Notes: generated by a model not told the origin, from the sequence alone. A stretch of DNA of 64,000 bases from Heterohyrax brucei (GCA_028571685.1 CM053141.1:77361833-77425832), one strand, 5' to 3'. Counted from the first letter of the stretch, positions 31,611 to 43,796 are shown. Made by a program: numbers and translations.

Positions 31611-31985
31611 ACAGTGGAGAAACCTGAAAAAATGAGATGTGATGCCTTCCATGAGGACTTCAGCAAGAGTACAAAGAAAACAATGTGGCATGTCCCTCTA
31701 GAAAACCCACTCACCTTCATATCTTCACATTAAATGAAGAGTATCTAAGAATTTTAGAACTGTTTGGAAAAAATTTCACTATATTCCAACTATAAGCTTA
31801 GCACAATTGGAAGATACTGGAATTTGGAGGCCAAAATACTTTTTGTATTAAGTCATTGTTCATAAAACAAGAATATCAATTAGTAGATTAGATCAAAATA
31901 TCTAAGTCTCAGACTCAGACAAAAGAAAAAGAAAACAATGAAGTTCTTAATGCTCTAAACGTAAGAGTCAGAGAGTTTCTTTTCT
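31611..31985. other. Unassigned non-coding sequence
   Basis: No recognised feature. Confidence 0.45.
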
Positions 31986-32150
31986 GTTAACAAGTATTTT
32001 CTGAGCACTGTTTGCATACCTAATGCTATGCTGTTGTAGGCAGTAACAGAAAAGGCTACACACGGCCTGGTGCTGAGACTCTTCATGGGAAGTGAAGACA
32101 CAGGAAATGAGGTAATTCAATACGGCAGGTGCCAGGAAGAGACTGCATCA
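31986..32150 (-). repeat. L2 LINE 3' end (minus strand)
   Basis: AACAAGTATTTTCTGAGCAC, ATGCTATGCTGTTGTAGGCA and ACAGGAAATGAGG fit the reverse complement of the L2 3' end. It is very diverged. Confidence 0.55.
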
Positions 32151-32854
32151 GCAGCTGTGGCCTGAGACGGCAGTGATACTTTACAAGAAAAGGTAGGTGT
32201 TAGAGGATGGTAGGTTATGAGTGAATATGAGGATTTCCAACTAGGTTTCTGAACTCATCCTAGAAAAAGTGCTATGTACGTCACTGCTGAATATCGCTGC
32301 AGTCCCAGTCACCACCGAAGCCTTCCCCTTGGGCAGCTGTGCACCGGACACCAGCACCTAGTTCACCCTGCAAAGCAACTCTGGAACTCTTTTTATGGAA
32401 CGGCCATCAGAGCTGTTGTCTTATTACCCTTGATATCCTGAATGTCACTGGGTAAAGAAAAATGTCTTTGGAGGCCTAATCAGGTGAGTGGGGAGGGTGT
32501 CCCGATACAGTTAGATGTTTACTGGTTAAAAACTTTCTCACCACAACTGTACAATTAAGTTTGCAGACTTGCCACCATGCTACCGTAGGCAATGGCCATT
32601 CCAGAAAGAGTTCCAGAATTGCTTTGAAGAGCTGACTAGGCACTGGCATTTTGCATAGCTTCCCAAGGGGTGTACTTTGAAGGTGACTGTATTGATATTC
32701 AGAAATAAGGTATGCAGCACATACAATAAGTTTGTGGACTTAATTGTCAGATCTCGTATGCCAAGGGAGAAGCCTAGAAGCAGAGAGTGAGCTCCAGACA
32801 GTGGGAAGGAGGAGCGTGGGCCGGCCGGCCCCATGAGACCCGCTGCTCAGCACC
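32151..32854. other. Unassigned non-coding sequence with a small GC-rich patch
   Basis: No gene is seen. Around 32815-32870 there is a local CpG-rich patch containing GGCCGGCCGGCC, too short to be a CpG island. Confidence 0.45.
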
Positions 32855-33260
32855 ATGCGGCTACACCGCCCTCCGTATGTTTTCTCGAGCAGGCCAGATT
32901 TGACCCCGTGCCTTTTGCACTTCCTGCTACCTATGTCTAGATTCTCTGTCCGTCCGTATCCACGTAGCTGCCTCCCTCGCCTCCTCCCTGTCACTCCCCA
33001 GCACAGCCTGCCTTCGCTGTTCCCACCTCTGCCTCAGCTCTCCTTGGTCTCCTTCCTTGCTTTAGTTTTCATCACAGCATTAGTCACCATTGGGCATATT
33101 CTGTATCTTATCTATTTTTATTTAATTGCCTGACTCCCTCCCTGAGAATGAATGTGAGAACATAGATTTCTGCCTCCTCTGTTCGCTGTTGTCTCCCTTG
33201 CTCCTAGAATAGTGTAAGGCACACAGCAATTCATCCGTAGGTATTTGTAGACTAGATCAA
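32855..33260 (+). repeat. L2 LINE 3' end
   Basis: The order CATCACAGCATTAGTCACCA, TGAATGTGAGAACATAGATT and AGAATAGTGTAAGGCACACA is that of the L2 3' end. The 92-codon open frame over it is a by-product of this relic. Confidence 0.62.
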
Positions 33261-35128
33261 AGTTGCTTTCCAAGGCTCTGGAATTAGCCATCAGCCTCTT
33301 CTACAAATGTTTTCAACTCAGCATACTGATGGATTTTTTCCATGGCAACTGAACTCTGATTATCATAAAATTCAACTGGAAAATATTATCTCTTTACCAA
33401 CGTTTGCTCTATTTCTAAGTCTGCTAGATGGTATCATTCCATAAATCAAGAACTATTCTTATTACATAAAATGATATTGGTGAAGGGTGTGCTTCTTGGC
33501 TCGAATAGATACAGGAGGCTAAATGGGAAGCTGCTATCTGGAGGTGTGATGAGAAGGTGGACAGGGACAGGGGCTGCTTGAAGAGATACAGAAAAGTAGG
33601 GCAGGGGGGAAGAATGTGCTGTTACATTGTAGGGAGAGCAACTAGGGTCGCAAAACAAGGGGTATTTAAGTTATTGTATAAGAAACTGTCTTGAATTATA
33701 AACTTTCACTTAAAGTACAGTAAAAAAAATCACTTACTTACAAAAGTTCTGCAAAATAATCACTATCACAAGTTAGCCGTATAGTAAAATCCCCTTACTC
33801 TGCAACGATTCTGAAAAGAATATGCTTTGCCATTGTACAAAGACCTGCATATCTAGGCAATCTGGCAATAATGTATTTTTCTGGGAGTCCATGTAGAAAC
33901 TACGACCACGTTGAAGAATTGTCCAGCATCTTGGAATATTGTAGTCAAGGCGTCCAGCTTTCATGGAGTTGCTTGCAGACTAGGTTGTGGATTTCCTCAA
34001 GCAGTGCCTTTTTCCCAGGGATTCTCTAGTGAGCACAGGTAGAGGCTACATGGTTTCTATATCAGAACAAGCATCTGCCTTAAAGGATCAAAGAATCAGA
34101 GGTGCAGACACAGAGGAGGTGGCTGACCGTCTGAGGAGAGGTGCACTGACCACGGCAGCACACTCCACCCAGACCAGACTCTGTTCAGAGGGGGAAAGCA
34201 GGTTAGTCTTGCTATGTGGAACCATGAACTTTCCCTGCGTCTTTGATTCAAGTAAGATCAGGATGGAAGTGAAGGTATGGGGCAGAGGAGAAGAATGTGT
34301 TATATTAAAGAACATAGGGGTTGTGTTTCCCCCTTCCACAGCCTAAACCTGTCCTTGCCTTAGCCACCCAGAATCAGAAGAGACTCAAAGAGCTTCCATC
34401 TCTCCCCTATGGAGTGAAACAGTTTTAGCACAAAGGATGGTCTCCTGAGCAATTAATTATCTTATTGCTCTGTTACAAATCTCCATTCCAGAAAGAATTC
34501 TCAAAGACAGTGTAAGCCTTTCTAAGGAATTTGGGAAAACCAGTTAGTGACCTAAGGTTTCTTGACAGAAACTCCCATCCCCAGGAGGTAGGATGGCTCA
34601 GCTGGGCTCACAGAACTTTCCAATCTCATCTGCTTAGCAACAACAAAGTCAAGGAACCCTGAAGGGGCTTTCCAGCCACAGGGAGCTGTTGGCTCCTTGT
34701 TTCTCTTTCTGGCCCCTGCCAAGAATGACATCACCTTGCTGGATTATTAGCAGACCCTATCAGCAAACACTATCCCGTCAGTCACATCAAAGCTGCCCCA
34801 CATATGCTCGGGCTAGTCAAGGGAGCCAGTTTCCATCAGCTTCGTGCTCTGCTTTAAAAATTCCTGAGATGGTCTGGGGAACTTGAAAGTCACTGCCAAT
34901 ATTATTTTTTAAACACCAAGGGAAGCAGGACCCCATGATAAGGAGCATATTATCACAGAGACTCAGATATACTACTGCTCCAGTTGTCGCTCTTGAAATA
35001 AAAACAGTATTTCTGGCAAGTGGCTGGATTAGCATAGCCAAACAATGAGTGAATGCCACTAAGCTTGTCAAGAAGTCAAGTGGTCCTTCTGTTTCCTTGG
35101 CAAAATGCATCAGCTTGTGGTCAGAATA
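33261..35128. other. Unassigned non-coding sequence
   Basis: No supported gene is seen. A 119-codon frame at 33987-34346 has no domain I can recognise. Near 35067-35115 there is a weak RTE-like segment (GTCAAGAAGTCAAGTGGTCC). Confidence 0.45.
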
Positions 35129-35340
35129 GGAGGTCCCTGGGTAGCACCAATGGTTTGTGCTTGTCTGCTAACCTAAAGGTTTGTGGTTCTAACCCATTCA
35201 TCAGCGCTGTGTAAGAAAGGCCCGGCAGTCTGCTTCCATAAATATTGCAACCAAGAAAATCCTGTGGGCCTGGCTCTGTATGTCAGAATTCTGTGGATTC
35301 TATGAGTTGGAATCTGTAGCAACTGCTAACAACAACCAGC
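35129..35340 (+). mobile_element. AfroSINE, long form
   Basis: It starts GGTCCCTGGGTAGCACCAAT and ends GTAGCAACTGCTAACAACAA. The tail keeps an RTE-like TAACAACAAC end. Confidence 0.83.
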
Positions 35341-35505
35341 CTACAGGGGGTAGCTCACCCTCATCAGCAGTGCCATAGAAGGAAGGCCTGTGGAAGAACG
35401 TCTGTAGAAGAAAATCCTACAGAGCTCAGTTCTACTCTGTATTCACATGGGATTTCTATGAGCCAGAATTGATGCTGTCAGCAATTGGTTTTTGGTTTTA
35501 TGTTC
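35341..35505 (+). mobile_element. AfroSINE, long form, degenerate
   Basis: It follows the previous SINE with almost no gap. The middle (GTAGAAGAAAATCCTACAGA) and tail (TATGAGCCAGAATTGATGCT) are clear, while the head is eroded. Confidence 0.68.
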
Positions 35506-35607
35506 CTAATACCCTGGAGAGCTAGTGGGTGCCTGTATGTTTTTCTGGGGTCTAACATATCAGAAATGATCCAGTGCACTGGCACTCTGGCACTCTGGCA
35601 GTGTGTT

Positions 35608-35775
35608 TGGAAACCCTAGTGATGTAATGGTTAAGTGCTATGCCTGCTAAACAAAAAAGGTCAGCAGTTTGAATCTGCCAGGCACTCCGTAGAAACTCTG
35701 TGGAACAGTTCTACTCTGTCTTCAGGGTCACTATGAGTCAGGATTAACTTGACAGCAGTGGGTTTTGGGGGTGGG
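35608..35775 (+). mobile_element. AfroSINE, short form
   Basis: The order runs from GGAAACCCTAGTGATGTAAT through GTCAGCAGTTTGAATCTGCC to TATGAGTCAGGATTAACTTG. It is well preserved. Confidence 0.88.
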
Positions 35776-35799
35776 GTTTAGAAGTGTTCACGGCAATAC

Positions 35800-35985
35800 G
35801 TGCATTTCAGAGAATCTTAGCTTAGGAAAGGACCTCGGAGGTTGTATACCGCAACTCTTAAGATTTGTAATTTAGCTCAGTTTAACTGCAAAAGGAGAAT
35901 CTGAGTCTTAGGCAGGTTGAATGTCCACTAGACAGCTAACTAGGTAACTAACGGTAGAACTGAACCTAGTGTCAAAGGCTTTGCC
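35800..35985. repeat. Ancient MIR-like SINE relic
   Basis: AGAGAATCTTAGCTTAGGAA, GGACCTCGGAGGTTG and ACAGCTAACTAGGTAACTAA resemble an old mammalian SINE. The family assignment is uncertain. Confidence 0.4.
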
Positions 35986-37196
35986 CAACAACTGCGGGTT
36001 ACTACCAAAGCAAATAGTTCAGCTGGTAAAGCAGCAGAGAAGACAAATATAATTAATTATTTACTTTAATATTAGGACCATCCACGTGAAAGAGTTACCC
36101 AGAAATCAATGTTCCTAACTCTGGGACATAACTGAGCACTTTCTGAGGTGGGCAAGAGTCTGTCCACCTCTGTGAGTTCAAGGTTTCTCGGCAGCCAGTT
36201 GCCTCTGACAGCCCTTAGTGGTCATGAAGCGGTCACATGTGCTGGTAACACTCTTACAGTCAGGATCTCGTCATCAGTCTGTCTGCTTTCTCCTTCCCCG
36301 AGCCTTCTGAGACAACTAGCTTATCTCCTTCTGCCAAGCTAATGCTAGGGAGTATTAAGGGATATCTTCTAAAGGCTCTTTCATTCCTCCCCTCTATCCA
36401 CTAGTCAGTCAGTCAGCCACTTGGGGCCTGCTACAGGCTGGTCTCTGGAAGCTCTGTGTGTGGAAGCAACGACAAGACATTAAAACTGGCATAAACTACG
36501 TTCATCTTCTGAAGACTAATCAAAACAAATCTTACAGCATCATTAGCTATGTCTAGAGAAAAACACATCCCAAACTTGATTTTTAAATGTTACTGTTTTT
36601 AAAGCACTCTTTTTAAACACAAACGAACTGCAATCAACCTGAATCAGAATTAAACCTACATGTTTTCTGAAATTTTGAATTAAAAAGAACAGGATGTTAG
36701 TCTGGGACCTTCAAAAACTAAATGTCAAGACATGATTAAACATACAAGGATTTTATTAGTGGAAATTCCTGTGAGAGGAACTGGAGAGGGGATTGGAGAA
36801 GGCTGGAAGAGACATCAGACTGGGAAGATGGTCTGTCCCCGAGTGAGGAGAGGGGAAAGGCAGAGTGGCTGGAAGCCCTCTAGACTACTGTGCTGAGTAA
36901 GGAAACCTCAGGAAAGGGTCTTGAGCCCTTAAGCCAACATCAGCTGTCAGAGGAGTCCTCTATCTCCCCAGAACAGGCTGCGCTGGTGCTCCTGTCATGG
37001 TTCACGCACTGGCTGGGAGCAGCCCGTGGGAAGTGCAGCCTCAAGGCAAACACAGCAGTGGATTTTCAGTGCTTAGCAGCTGGGACCCTTGATTAATTAG
37101 CTTCCTCATATTTGGAAGCCTGATACATGTTCTCACGGCTGCCAAGAGCATCAAAATATTCTCTAAATTGAAACCAACAAGGTAGTGGCTTTATGG
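35986..37196. other. Unassigned non-coding sequence
   Basis: No gene or clear repeat is recognised. Short frames at 36148-36342 and 36890-37096 lack features. Confidence 0.5.
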
Positions 37197-37420
37197 AGTA
37201 GTAGTCATAGGACCTGCTCTGGAATCAGGCTTCCTGCTTGTTCTAACCGTCTTCTAGCCATGCTTCCTGGTTCTGTTCTAACTAGCTGTGTAACTTTGGG
37301 CAATTACTTAACTTTGCCATGATTCAGTGTCCTCAACTACAAAACAGTAGTAACTGTACTGAAGACATAAGATTGTAGACAGTAATAAATTAATCAATGT
37401 AAAGTACTCAGAAATGTTGG
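37197..37420 (+). repeat. MIR SINE
   Basis: A fairly complete MIR is visible: CTCTGGAATCAGGCTTCCTG, AGCTGTGTAACTTTGGGCAA, TTACTTAACTTTGCC and GTAAAGTACTCAGAAATG. Confidence 0.8.
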
Positions 37421-38767
37421 ACTCTGAACACAAATGATCAAGAAATGTTACGTTTTATTAGATTCCATTTGTAAATTCTGAAACTCTGGTCCTTTCTGGA
37501 AAAGTTTTGAAGTGGGTGTACTAGTCTCTGGACCAGAGGAACTGCAGCTTCTTCCAACATTTTAGCTGGTGAGGATTTCCATGTCAGACGCAACTGTGCG
37601 GCACCTTTTTCTCTGTGGATACACATACTCTTAACACATGTGTCCCCATCTAGTAGAACAGAGCTGAGCCTTTACCTTTACTGTAGACCATGTACAAGGT
37701 GGCCGATGATGGTGTATTTGGACGCTGACGTTAGCCCCAACTGCTGTGACCTGGACCAGCACTGCTTTGCCCAGAGCAGATACTCCATGCCAAGAACAGA
37801 TCTAGAAAATCTGAGATGGAGAACCTGGCTTGCTGAGATTTCCTGTGAGCTTATTCTGAAAAAGTGTGGCCAAATAAATGGGGTTCATTTATGAAACTTC
37901 AGGGGACTTCTAAAACCCAATCAGAGTCTAATCTTTCCATCTGAAGTGCAGTGTGATCATATTTCATGTAGACAATTGCCTCAGCAAAGAGTTACCAGAA
38001 GAGAAAAAAGAAAAGGAAAAAGCAGCATTTCTCCAATGTTGTCTCTGTGGTTGCCTAAGAGTCAATGCAAGTTTAATGAATCTGAGTTTCAATCATTTTG
38101 ATTCTTCTCATTATCTAAATGGAATCAATTTCTCACTTGCGCTTCTTACATTATTGAAAATAAGGATCCATTGCTACCTGATGTTAACTGTGCCTGAGAC
38201 GTCATTACCGAGGTCAGAGTAAGGACCAAATCTAGTGATTATGGCCTGGTCCTCCCTTTGGCTGGGCTAGCTGCCTCAGAAGAAAGCCTGTCAGGCCCAG
38301 TTGCTGAGGGAGGAGTTAGGTGAGCCTGGGATTGAAGAGGCCTGATCTCACTGTTCAAACTATAGCTCATGCCCAGTCTTTTCTATTGCTAAGTACCCTG
38401 CTAACCAACATGGGCCACAGGCTAAGAATCTGGTCCAAAGGAAGGGCTGTTTTGTTAGTTTAAAGACTGGTTTTTCAAAGTGTTTCCAGAAGTAACTGAA
38501 TGTGTGAAGTTAGGGGCATCCTGCCAAAGCTGGACACTTCTGAAATAAAAGAAAATGCCTGTAAGAGTAGTGTCTTTCAGTTAAGTTGATTATGCCAAGG
38601 AAAGGTAAATCCTGTGAGTGCATAATTCATTTTCTTCTCCCACCGTTCTGTCTCTCTTGAATGGACTTGTGTCGGTAAATTATATTATTACTATCATCTG
38701 AAGCCAGAAAGTGGCTAAATAGGACCAATCTCTCTGGACAGATTTAGGGCAGAAGGTGTGCACTAGG
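37421..38767. other. Unassigned non-coding sequence
   Basis: No gene or recognised repeat is seen. Confidence 0.5.
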
Positions 38768-38970
38768 AAAGAGTCCATCATTCATGCTCAGTGCTGACTG
38801 CACGTCAGGATCACCTGGAGAGCATTACAACTATCTCTCCTGGTTATAGTGCCACATATTCTGATTTAAAAGTTCTGGGATCAGTTAAGGCAATGGTAGC
38901 TTCTAAAAACTCCAGGTGAATCTATTATGAAGCTTGGATTGTCAACCAGTGAAGTAGAACCTCACCTCAG
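38768..38970 (+). repeat. MER5-like DNA transposon relic
   Basis: GACTGCACGTCAGGATCACC, TGGAGAGCATTACAACTATC, ATTCTGATTTAAAAGTTCTG and AACTCCAGGTGAATCTATTA follow the MER5 order. Confidence 0.65.
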
Positions 38971-39419
38971 GCACCTCAGGCACCACTGCAAAGAATTAGA
39001 TTCCTAACTAGATTCCAGAAAGACTGCCTCTCCATCCCCTGAGTGTAGCCCCAGCTCAGCTGCCCTTCCCTGATGAAGAAGCCTTGAGTATTGATCAGCC
39101 CAGGAGATGGGGACTCTGCGGGTCGGAGGCTACCAGAGGAATGTCCCTTACTCAAAGACTTAATGTCACAAGAATCATAAAGTCTGAAGAGAGTGACTTC
39201 AAGGGCAGGGATGCAAGTCAAAAGGGAGTTGTGGAACTTAAGGGAGAAAAGAGAAGCCCAAGGATTTCTGCCAAATGGAGGTAGGTAGAGTGGATGTTAG
39301 AAAGCTAGGGTACGGAAGCCAGGAAATCTGTGCAGAGGCAAGAGGGTGTGCTCTTCTCTGAAAGTCTGTGATGAGAGGGGCTGTTCGTAGTTGGTGGTGC
39401 TTAGGAATCTTCCATCACG
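38971..39419. other. Unassigned non-coding sequence
   Basis: No recognised feature. Confidence 0.45.
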
Positions 39420-39430
39420 TTCTAGCACCA

Positions 39431-39615
39431 TCCAAAGCCAACCCACTGTCACCTAGTCAGTTCTGACTCATAGCAGCCCCATAGGGTTTCCAAGGCTGTA
39501 AATATCTACAGAACCAGACTGCTACATCTTTCTCCCATGGAGTAGCTGGTGGTTTTGAACACGGACACTCTGGTTAGCAATCAATCACTTTAACCACTGC
39601 ACCACCAGGGCTCCT
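39431..39615 (-). mobile_element. AfroSINE with middle insert (minus strand)
   Basis: It carries the middle insert (AAGGCTGTAAATATCTACAG..TTCTCCCATGGAG). A near-perfect 11-bp duplication TTCTAGCACCA/TTCTAGAACCA (39420-39430 and 39616-39626) brackets it. Confidence 0.92.
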
Positions 39616-39702
39616 TTCTAGAACCACAGTGCCCAGCTAAATGAAGGTCAGTCACATATCACAGTAGGACAGCAATAATGGGTTTCTTTCCTAATAAATA
39701 AT

Positions 39703-39893
39703 GTATACCAGCTTCCATCAACTTTGACTCATGGTGACCCCATGTATGTCAGGGTAGAACTACATTCTACAGGGTTTTCGGTGGCTATTTCTCACACGGG
39801 GATAACCAGGCCTTTCTTTCAAGGTAACTCTGGAAGCTTCCAACTTTTCTGTGAGTAGTCAAGCTCATCAGCTGTACTACCCAGGGATTTCTG
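39703..39893 (-). mobile_element. AfroSINE, long form (minus strand)
   Basis: The tail (ATCAACTTTGACTCATGGTG) is on the left and the head ends GTACTACCCAGGGA. The middle has TTTTCGGTGGCTATTTCTCA. Confidence 0.83.
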
Positions 39894-39904
39894 AGGAGAA
39901 ATTC

Positions 39905-40033
39905 TAAAACCAAATGCATGGTCATTAATTACAACTCATAGTGACCCTATAGGACAGAGTAGAACCGTACCAGGGCTTTTCCAAGGAGCAGCTGATGTAG
40001 TCAAACTGTTGACCTTTCAGTTAGCACCACAGC
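39905..40033 (-). mobile_element. AfroSINE, tail side, interrupted by an L1
   Basis: This minus-strand SINE runs from CAAATGCATGGTCATTAATT to TTCAGTTAGCACCACAGC and stops where an L1 A-tail begins. Its head resumes at 41212. Confidence 0.82.
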
Positions 40034-41211
40034 TTTTTTTTTTAATATTTTGTTGTGCTTTAAGTGAAAGTTTACTGTCAAAATCAATTCGCCATGTGAA
40101 ATCCTGCACACACACTGTTATGTAACTATAACTGCTCTTCCCCCACCTACCACCCCATAACAGCACTTCCTGTATCCACTCAACCAACTTCTGTCCCCCC
40201 CTACCTTCTCGTCTTGCCTCTGGACAAGACCTGCTCAGACAGCCTCACATATTTATTTAAGCCAAGAAGCACATTCTTCACCAGCATCACTCTATGCCTT
40301 ATAGTCCAGTCCAATCTTTATCTGAAGAGTTGGCTTTGGTACTGTTTTCAACGCTGGGCTAATAGTGAGTCTGATGGTCATGTCCTCAGGGCACCCTCCT
40401 GTCTGCCAGACCATCAATGTGGCCTTCTAATAGAGTTCTAGTTTTGCACATCTATTTTTCTCCTACAATATCAGGAAATTTAGACTGTGTTCCCTTTCAG
40501 GACAGTCACTGGTGGTGGCCAAGGCCCATCTAGTTCTGGTCTCATGGTGATGTAGTCTCTGAATCATATGGCACCTTCTGTCTATTGAGCTTATATTTTC
40601 CTCATGTCTTTGATGTCCTTCATTCTCCTTTGCTCCAGATGGATTGAGACCAATCGATGCTGCTTAGATTGCAACTTGTTAGCTTTTAAAACATGATATG
40701 CCATGCACAAAAGAGAATGTAGAACATTAAAGGAAAACTTAGTTATGCCAGTTAGCAAGATGTCCCCTGAAAACATGGTCCCCAGACTTCTGACCTTGCT
40801 ATTCTGTCCTTCAAAATGTTGGGTTGTATTTAAGAAACTTTCAGCTTTTGGTGCAATCCAGTTGAGCTAACCCCCTTTCTGTTGTGTGCTGTCACTCCCT
40901 TCACCTAACACAATTTCTATCTACTATGTGATCTACGAATACCCTCCCTCCCCACCCTTGTAATCATAAGAGATTATTTTCTTTTGAGCTTAAACTTTTT
41001 TAAGTCCTCTTAATAGTGGTTTCATACAATATTTGTCCTTTTGCAACTCATTTCTCTCAGCAAAATGACTTCCAGATGCCTCTAAGTTCCAAGATGTTTC
41101 ATAAGATCACTGTTGTTGTTTACCATTGCATAGTATTCCACTGTGTGAATATAGCATTCATCTACTGGTGGGCACCTGGGCTGCTGTCACCTTTTTGCTA
41201 TTGTTGACAGT
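40034..41211 (-). mobile_element. Older L1, 5'-truncated
   Basis: An A-tail (T10 at 40034-40043) is followed on the minus strand by an older-type 3'UTR (landmarks TTAAGTGAAAGTTTACTGTC, GACCAATCGATGCTGC, GAATGTAGAACATTAAAGG). The ORF2 C-terminal remnant lies at about 41000-41211. It is inserted in an AfroSINE; the SINE sequence TAGCA..CCA..AG(C/G) is duplicated on both sides (about 40021-40033 and 41212-41224). Confidence 0.82.
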
Positions 41212-41240
41212 GAGCAGCCATAGGTCTTAACCACTAAAGC
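41212..41240 (-). mobile_element. AfroSINE, head side, continuation beyond L1
   Basis: GAGCAGCCATAGGTCTTAAC followed by CACT is the head of the SINE that starts at 39905. It starts with the duplicated target. Confidence 0.75.
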
Positions 41241-41777
41241 TAAGAAGAATGTTATTTCACCTTTGTATTGCTGATTTTGTGGATGACTAAGACCAGCTTC
41301 TATGTCCTAGCAGAGTTAATGCAGAAGGTATGAACTGGGAAAGAGTCAATCATTCTGACATCATTCTATTTTGACATCAGTTACAAGTTTTTCAGGTTTT
41401 TTTTTTTTTTCCTCTTTGGGAAGTTGAAAGGTACAAAGTTTCTACTATTTCCCATACCTCATCAGGAAAGTGTCTCACCCAGTTGTGCTATGCTCACTGC
41501 ACTTTTGATATCTGCAAGGCTGGCTCTGGTTGAAGCTTAGTCACTCTGTCTAAGAAAGAGAGAATGAGGCCAAAGATGACCAGGGTGGAGCAGGTTCAGT
41601 CATTACATCTATGGCCTGAGTATTGTCTCAGAGCTGCCCTCTCTCCTTCTGATAAGATGGGATCTACATCTACACATCAGCAGTTAAAGTGTCAAATACG
41701 AAAGGAACCGTCAGCAGACGTCTGTGAGTTACTGTCTTTACTCCTGAAATGTATTTAAGCTTTGTCATGGAGAAATA
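41241..41777. other. Unassigned non-coding sequence
   Basis: No gene is recognised. A T-run lies at 41397-41411. Confidence 0.45.
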
Positions 41778-41985
41778 AAGGAGTCTCTGGGTGGTGCAAG
41801 CAATTAACATGCTTGACTACTTACTTACAGGCTGGAGGTTCGAGTCCACCCAGAGACACCTTAGATCAATGTCTGAAAAGTCAGTCATTGAAAGTCCTAT
41901 GGAGCACAGTGTCCTCTGACACAAATAAGGTTGCCATGAGTCAAAGTCAACTCAATGGCAACTGGTTAAAGGGTAGCAGTTACTG
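41778..41985 (+). mobile_element. AfroSINE, long form
   Basis: The head GGAGTCTCTGGGTGGTGCAA..GAGGTTCGAGTCCACCCAGA is very close to tRNA-Asn (box B GGTTCGAGTCC). The tail ends CTCAATGGCAACTGG. Confidence 0.9.
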
Positions 41986-42682
41986 GGGAATAAAGCCAGA
42001 TTGTCCATGACATGCTCATAAGTCCCAAGGAAGAGCCTAATTCTATCTGCCTTTGCCAACCGGGTCTTTAATTCTTGTGCCTTCCCCTACCACTGTTTGG
42101 AAACATTAGCTCGTAGAGAGCTGCAGTGATTCACCGGGGGAAGCCTGGGAAGAGACACTGTATTTTCTCACCTGCTCAGGTTTTGCCATGGGCAGTGTTT
42201 CCTTCTATTCTACCTTACTTGGACTGAAATTGGAAGGGAGAAATGCTTTTGCTACCTGCCATGTCAAAGCAGTCAACCTCCAACAGCCTAGCCATATGGC
42301 ATCTTGTAACAGTCTCCTCTCTCTGGCAGAAGACAACCATCCTCCAGACCTACCAACAAAGCCGTCTGGCTCTCCTATGGGGTATCAGTTCCTTCTGCTG
42401 TGTCTGCCGTGGGGCATGGATGCATCGAGCATGTGATGGAAAGATACAGCTTCTGCATCGCCGGTTCTCCATCCAGGGATCACTTTGGAAGGATAGAACG
42501 AATTTCTGTTTCATTGGAAGAGATGCTTATCAATAAATACAAACCATATGAGCATGAGTGCAGGATTTGCAACTGCCAGTAGCTAATTTTCTGAAGGAGA
42601 CAGAACTGCCTTTGCTAAATTGTTGGCTTCCCATTGGCTGTTGTTAACTACCAGTCCAAGTGACCACAGCTTCAAAGGGAAG
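41986..42682. other. Unassigned non-coding sequence
   Basis: Three overlapping frames on the plus strand (42188-42582) have no domain I recognise and lie in different phases. I do not call a gene. Confidence 0.45.
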
Positions 42683-42890
42683 AGAAAGGCTGATTACCAG
42701 AAGTAGATTGCCAGGTCTTTTTAGTTCATCTTAGTTTAGAAGTTCCAGTGAAACCTGTTCAGCACCATAGCAACACGCATGCCGTCACTGACAGACCAAT
42801 CTTGGTTGTGTAAGACGTTCATTGGCTGAGAATCAAGCCTGAGTAGCCCATATAGAAGGCAAGAATGCTACCATTGAACCACATGCACGT
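42683..42890 (-). mobile_element. tRNA-Gly-headed SINE, tail missing (minus strand)
   Basis: On the minus strand the head (42887-42820) reads GTGGTTCAATGGTAGCATTC, TTGCCTTCT, then GGCTTGATTCTCAGCCAATG. The body continues GTGTTGCTATGGTGCTGAAC. The element stops near 42683, before the RTE-like tail. Confidence 0.8.
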
Positions 42891-43551
42891 ATGAAGGCTT
42901 GCAAACATTAATCCCTCCTGTGAATGGTTTTGGATTATAAATAGAGCTATAAACCAATGCCTCGGGCCATTGTGCTAGGAAGCAAGCCAGTCCTCTCCTG
43001 TCTGGACCTCCACTACTATTCCAAGTCCCAGAGTCATCAGTGGAAAAGGGAGTGCCTCTGGGGAAGTGAAAAGTTGTATGAAACCACAGGACTCTGCTTT
43101 GGGAATGAAAACTATTAGAACAAATCCTTAAGGATCTAAGCTTGTTCTTGGAAACATTTTTCTAAAACCACTTAGGTCACTGGCAAATGTTGACTGCACC
43201 TCCGTTTATTAAAGCCATCCGCTGACCATTTAGGAAAGGACAGCTCCATTCTTTTGTCTTGTTTGTCATTAGGCTAAAGACAGACACAACCAAATACACT
43301 TGAAGCGCACACAGGCTTGGGAGAGAGGGGACAGAGGGCCACATAAGTGCTGTTAGCAGCTCATGCAATTATCTTGGATGACTGGCAACGGTCGTGGGCT
43401 GCCTGGGGCTTGTTGAGACTCAGCTTCTGGATGTTTAAGAGCGGAGACTGCAGCCGATAGAAACGGGTGCAGCTGGACAAACCTGGATGAGTTTCTTAAA
43501 CTTACTACTCCGCTTTTCTCATATAGAATAGCCAAAGGAATGTTAATAAAC
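42891..43551. other. Unassigned non-coding sequence
   Basis: No gene or recognised repeat is seen. Confidence 0.45.
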
Positions 43552-43735
43552 CAGTTGCTGTTGAATTAACGCTAACTCGCATTGACCCCCTGTCTTGCAT
43601 CATAGAAAAGAGTTTTCAAGGCTGTGATGTTTCAGGAGCGGATAGCTAACCCTTTCTTTGAGGTACCTCTGGTTAGGTTCAAACTGCCAACCTATGTTAG
43701 TAGTGAGTTTTTAACTGTTTGTGCCACTCAGGAAC
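43552..43735 (-). mobile_element. AfroSINE, long form (minus strand)
   Basis: GCTAACTCGCATTGACCCCC, CCCTTTCTTTGAGGTACCTC and AACTGTTTGTGCCACTCAGG mark tail, middle and head. Confidence 0.78.
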
Positions 43736-43796
43736 AGATAATAGTATCCATCTTCTAGTACTGTCATAATAATTAATGACATAATCCACTTTGCCT

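Noticed and set aside
32815-32870. A CpG island promoter
   Set aside because: The GC-rich patch is only about 50 bp and has no neighbouring transcription signals.
32855-33133. A 92-codon frame with a hydrophobic C-terminus that might be a small membrane protein
   Set aside because: The sequence is an L2 3' end, which explains the frame.
33987-34346. A 119-codon open frame as a gene
   Set aside because: It has no domain and no conserved features, and an 83-codon antisense frame overlaps it. This is chance level for a window of this size.
41778-41860. A tRNA-Asn gene or pseudogene
   Set aside because: It is the head of a long AfroSINE, and the SINE body continues without a break.
42188-42582. 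Three overlapping plus-strand frames as coding exons
   Set aside because: They overlap in different phases and have no recognisable domains or clear splice sites.
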